A DNA stretch of 44,735 nucleotides, taken from positions 1-44,735 of the forward strand of contig JBFKMV010000018.1 in the NCBI GenBank assembly GCA_041629655.1, read 5' to 3'. Made by a program: the position numbers and the translations under genes. Position 1 is the stretch's first letter. Each line of letters starts with the position of its first letter. Shown here piece by piece: positions 42,191-44,735 of the stretch. Origin of the DNA: JBFKMV01 sp041629655. Its GTDB lineage: Bacteria; Acidobacteriota; Polarisedimenticolia; Polarisedimenticolales; Polarisedimenticolaceae. The notes below the pieces were generated by a model. It searched no databases and had not been told where the DNA came from. It saw nothing but the letters and a program-made list of their open reading frames with translations.

Positions 42191-42766
42191 CTACCGACCC
42201 GCGCCGGCCTCGGCGACCTCGCGCGGCTCGGCGCCCGGCAGGACCGCTCCCGCGGCATCGGTCTGGCCGGACAGCTCGGCGATCCGGCGGAACACGAGGT
42301 CGCGGAACGCCGCGATGCGCTCCGCACCGGGATCGTCGTAGTGCGGCGCCCGGAAAACGGAGCGGGGCGCCGACGTTCAGGCGGATCGTGCCCGGCCGCG
42401 GAAACCGGCGCCGTCGCGGCAGGCTCTCTTAGGCGCCGTTGATTCCGATCGGAATCACCGGGGCGCCGCTGCGCGCGTCGTGGCCTCCCCGCCGTCCGCG
42501 TGAACCGGGATGCACCCGTAGGTCGTGAGAAACCACTCCCAGAACGGCGACTTGTAGAACCACTGCCGGGTCACGACGAAGCGCACGTTCTGCGGGAGCA
42601 TCACGCACACGAACCACGGATCGAGAAACGAGCTGTGGTTCGCCGCGACGATCATCGGCCCGCGGCGCGGCATCGCCGACGCCTCGCCCTCGACCCGGAA
42701 ACGCCAGATCAGGCGGAGAACCGGGCGCAGGCCGCGCGTGAACGGGTAAAGCCAGTACGGGTACAT
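42191..42766 (-). pseudogene. Decayed PlsC-like 1-acyl-glycerol-phosphate acyltransferase
   Basis: Read on the minus strand, pieces of one acyltransferase lie in order but in different frames. The N-terminal part runs from the ATG at 42766 and has the catalytic NHSSFLDPWF and ends near YGCIPVHADGGEA. A frame change then gives RSGAPVIPIGINGA, a TAA at 42431-42429 where a Tyr codon is expected, ESLPRRRRFPRPGTIRLNVGAPLRF, and another frame change gives PHYDDPGAERIAAFRDLVFRRIAEL to the TAG at 42191. About 45-55 residues, including the FPEGTRS motif, are missing. So there is a deletion, at least one further indel and a nonsense codon. No intact product is possible. Confidence 0.85.
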
Positions 42767-42777
42767 GATCGCCCGTG

Positions 42778-42806
42778 TAGATACGATCATCCCCCGGCAC
42801 CCGCAA
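42778..42806 (-). promoter_or_regulatory. Promoter of the acyltransferase relic, nearly leaderless
   Basis: Minus strand: TTGCGG (42806-42801), 17-base spacer, TATCTA (42783-42778), 12 bases before the ATG at 42766. It is intact although the gene is not, hinting at recent decay. Confidence 0.55.
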
Positions 42807-42843
42807 GACGGGCCGGGCCTCGCTGGCCACGCGTTTTTCGGGC

Positions 42844-42852
42844 TGGTAAGCT
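42844..42852 (+). promoter_or_regulatory. Extended -10 promoter of the TPR lipoprotein
   Basis: TGG plus TAAGCT (42847-42852), with a weak TGGCCA (42824-42829) 17 bases upstream as -35. The leader to the TTG at 42890 is about 31 bases. Confidence 0.45.
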
Positions 42853-42889
42853 GACCCGTCGCGCACCGTCCGCGACCGGGAGGTCACCG

Positions 42890-43759
42890 TTGAGGCGATT
42901 GCCGCGCCGGCTGCCGGCGTCTTCGAAACCCGCCCTGGTTGGTCTGTTTGCAGTCGCCGCGTTTTCCGGGTGCGCCGGGACGCCGCCGATCGGTGACGAC
43001 CCCGACGTCGCCGCAGCGGCGTTGAGCGAGGGCCGTGCGCTGGTCCGCGACGGCCGCCCGGCGCCGGCGCTGGCGGCGCTGGCGCGGGCCTGCGCCGACG
43101 CCGCGGCCTGCGCGCAGGCGCTGCCGATGCTGGAGCAGGTCTTCCTGCAACGGCGGGAGCCGGAGCGCGGGATCGAGTTCCTGACGCGACTGATCGAGCG
43201 TCATCCCGCCCTGGAGGCGCAGGCGCTGGGACACCGCGGGTTCCTGCGGGAGAAGGCGGTCGACCTTCCGCGCGCGGAGCAAGACTACGAGCGCTCGTTC
43301 TCGGTGGCGCCGGACCCGCTGGTGGCGGAGCGCCTGGGCAGCCTGCGCATGCGGCTCGACGATCACGCCGGCGCGCTGGCCGCCTACCGCGCGGGACTGG
43401 AGCACGAGCCGAGGCACGTCGAGCTGCGGTTCCTGCTCGGACGCACGCTGCGGATCGAGAACCGGTTGGACGAAGCGCGCGAGGTGCTGGAAGGGGTGCT
43501 GCGCGACGATCCGCGACACGCCGACGTGTGGGCCAACCTCGGCCGGATCTATCTGGGCCAGGGCAAGCCCGACGCGGCCCGGACCGCGCTGCTGCAGGCC
43601 ATCGCCTTCAACCCGCGCGCCGTCGAGCCCCGTTATCTGCTGACCAAGATGGCGCTGGCCGAGGGCGACCGCGCCCGCGCCGAGGCGCTGGTGCGGGAGA
43701 TCCGGGCGATCGAGGACACCTTCGTCGGCCGCGGACCGCAACCGGGAGCCGAGTTCTGA
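42890..43759 (+). CDS. TPR-repeat lipoprotein
   Basis: 289 residues. A basic N-terminus and hydrophobic stretch end in a lipobox (FSGCAG), so a lipid-anchored periplasmic or outer-membrane protein is expected. Tetratricopeptide repeats follow: LEAQALGHRGFLREKAVDLPRAEQDYERSF, LVAERLGSLRMRLDDHAGALAAYRAGLEHEP, VELRFLLGRTLRIENRLDEAREVLEGVL and ADVWANLGRIYLGQGKPDAARTALLQAI. These are protein-binding scaffolds. The start is a TTG (42890), 6 bases after GGGAGG. It converges with the RND pump gene. Confidence 0.88.
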   Translation: MRRLPRRLPASSKPALVGLFAVAAFSGCAGTPPIGDDPDVAAAALSEGRALVRDGRPAPALAALARACADAAACAQALPMLEQVFLQRREPERGIEFLTRLIERHPALEAQALGHRGFLREKAVDLPRAEQDYERSFSVAPDPLVAERLGSLRMRLDDHAGALAAYRAGLEHEPRHVELRFLLGRTLRIENRLDEAREVLEGVLRDDPRHADVWANLGRIYLGQGKPDAARTALLQAIAFNPRAVEPRYLLTKMALAEGDRARAEALVREIRAIEDTFVGRGPQPGAEF

Positions 43760-43775
43760 CCCGGCGGGATCGCGG

Positions 43776-44735
43776 CTAGGCCGCCCGCTCCGTCGAGCGG
43801 TGCCGGCCGCGCAGCGCCATGTAGTACAGCAGGGGAATGATCACCAGGGTCAGGACCGTCGACGCGAACACGCCGGTGATCAGGGCGACGGCGAGCCCCT
43901 GGAAGATCGGGTCGAGCACGATCACCAGCGCGCCGACGATCACGGCCGCCGCGGTGAGGACGATCGGGCGCAACCGCACCGCGCCGGCCTCGAGCACGGC
44001 GTCGAACAGGTCGAGGCCCCGCTCGAGCGACAGCTCGATGAAGTCCACGAGCAGGATCGAGTTGCGGACGATGATCCCCGCCAGCGCGATCATGCCGATC
44101 ATCGAGGTCGCGGTGAAGAACATGCCGGTCACGGCGTGACCGGGCAGGATCCCGATCAGCGTCAGCGGAATCGGCGACATGATCAGCAACGGGACCAGGA
44201 ACGAACGGAACCAGCCCACGACCAGCACGTAGATCAGCACCAGCACGGCGCCGAACGCGATGCCGAGGTCGCGGAACACCTCGTAGGTGATCCTCCACTC
44301 GCCGTCCCACACCACGACCGGACGGTCGGCGGCGACGGGCCGTTCGACCCACTGCTCCTCCACCACGGCCCCGCGCGGAGCCGCGATCGACCGCACCCCG
44401 TCCGACATCCGCAGCATCGCGTAGACCGGCGACTCCTCGGTGCCGGCGACGTCGCCGATCACGTAGGTCACGGGACGTCCGTTCTTGCGGTAGCGGTATG
44501 GCTCCTCGGACCCGGCGTCCAGGCGGGCCAGCTCGGCCAGCGGCACGGACGCCCCGGTGGCGCCCTGCAGCCGCAGCCGGCCCAGCGCGGCCAGGTCGCT
44601 GCGGACCTCCCGGGGCAGGCGCAGCAGGATCGGCACCGGCTCGCGCTCGGGGCTCTCGTTCAGCACGGCGGCGGTCAGGCCGTCGACGGCCAGCCGCAGC
44701 GTCGCGGCGAGCTGCTCCGGCTGCACGCCGGCCAG
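43776..44735 (-). CDS. RND efflux pump inner-membrane subunit, C-terminal part (truncated by window edge)
   Basis: 320 codons are visible and the frame is open to the window edge. The part begins in the second periplasmic porter/docking region (VPLAELARLDAGSEEPYRYRKNGRPVTYVIGDVAG). It then has the last membrane helices: FGAVLVLIYVLVVGWFRSFLVPLLIMSPIPLTLIGILPGH, TATSMIGMIALAGIIVRNSILLVDFIE, RLRPIVLTAAAVIVGA and TLVIIPLLYYMALRG. These match AcrB/CzcA-type proton-driven exporters. The Asp pair of helix 4 lies upstream, out of view. Adaptor and outer-membrane partners are not visible, so the substrate is unknown. Confidence 0.93.
   Translation of the reverse strand: MAGVQPEQLAATLRLAVDGLTAAVLNESPEREPVPILLRLPREVRSDLAALGRLRLQGATGASVPLAELARLDAGSEEPYRYRKNGRPVTYVIGDVAGTEESPVYAMLRMSDGVRSIAAPRGAVVEEQWVERPVAADRPVVVWDGEWRITYEVFRDLGIAFGAVLVLIYVLVVGWFRSFLVPLLIMSPIPLTLIGILPGHAVTGMFFTATSMIGMIALAGIIVRNSILLVDFIELSLERGLDLFDAVLEAGAVRLRPIVLTAAAVIVGALVIVLDPIFQGLAVALITGVFASTVLTLVIIPLLYYMALRGRHRSTERAA

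Noticed and set aside
42429..42431. Recoding of the TAA in the acyltransferase relic
   Set aside because: TAA has no known amino-acid recoding in such bacteria, and the gene also has frame changes and a deletion.

Overview
The window is about 44.7 kb of very GC-rich (roughly 70% by eye), tightly packed bacterial chromosome. Genes often overlap by ATGA, GTGA or TTGA, and several use GTG or TTG starts. The gene set is housekeeping and Gram-negative: an outer-membrane-type beta-barrel, lipoproteins, an RND pump, an RseP-type site-2 protease and a type A RNase P RNA. A GWxTD protein, a GldA/F/G-like ABC module with a DUF4340 protein, a bactofilin and a UshA-like selenoprotein together suggest an Acidobacteriota-type or similar poorly cultured lineage (inference; no rRNA is present). 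I see no insertion sequence, prophage, CRISPR array or tRNA.

Layout. 1-4.2 kb: 3' part of ileS, convergent hisS, a Trm112-like protein and a HIT protein. 4.3-8.5 kb: a signalling operon made of a possible 24-codon leader ORF, a single-domain response regulator, a degenerate-GGDEF/EAL protein and a multi-PAS histidine kinase. 8.5-13.3 kb: SpoU-type rRNA methyltransferase, Sua5/YrdC protein, RNase P RNA, LD-carboxypeptidase, truA and a galE-like epimerase. 13.3-17.2 kb: cdsA, rseP, a secreted helix-hairpin-helix protein, a GspH-like pseudopilin and a four-helix-bundle protein. 17.4-21.4 kb: haem biosynthesis (ccsA/hemX-like, hemA, hemC, hemD). 21.4-26.0 kb: glycine cleavage (gcvT, gcvH, one-chain gcvP). 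26.0-30.1 kb: maf, an UshA-like protein with an in-frame TGA, ruvX, mltG and a DUF721 gene. 30.1-37.4 kb: a GldA/F/G-like ABC module with a DUF4340 protein, facing a beta-barrel and a GWxTD protein. 37.5-41.1 kb: HEAT-repeat lipoprotein, bactofilin, methyltransferase-like protein and aminotransferase. 41.1-44.7 kb: an unknown gene, a small SH3-like protein behind a long leader, a decayed acyltransferase gene, a TPR lipoprotein and the C-terminal part of an RND pump.

The strongest hidden signal is at 26793-27818. A secreted metallophosphatase-fold protein is cut by a TGA at 26964-26966, exactly where I recall relatives carrying the second Cys of a Pro-Cys-Gly-Cys motif. The frame continues for 284 more codons, and two GC-rich hairpins follow the TGA at once. 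This looks like selenocysteine (a Cys-Gly-Sec motif) in a protein whose metallophosphatase active site looks eroded. Other points of interest are promoters placed so close to start codons that their mRNAs should be leaderless, a hairpin that sequesters the ribosome binding site downstream of rnpB, an IleRS that has lost most of its C-terminal zinc ligands, and a multiply disrupted acyltransferase relic.
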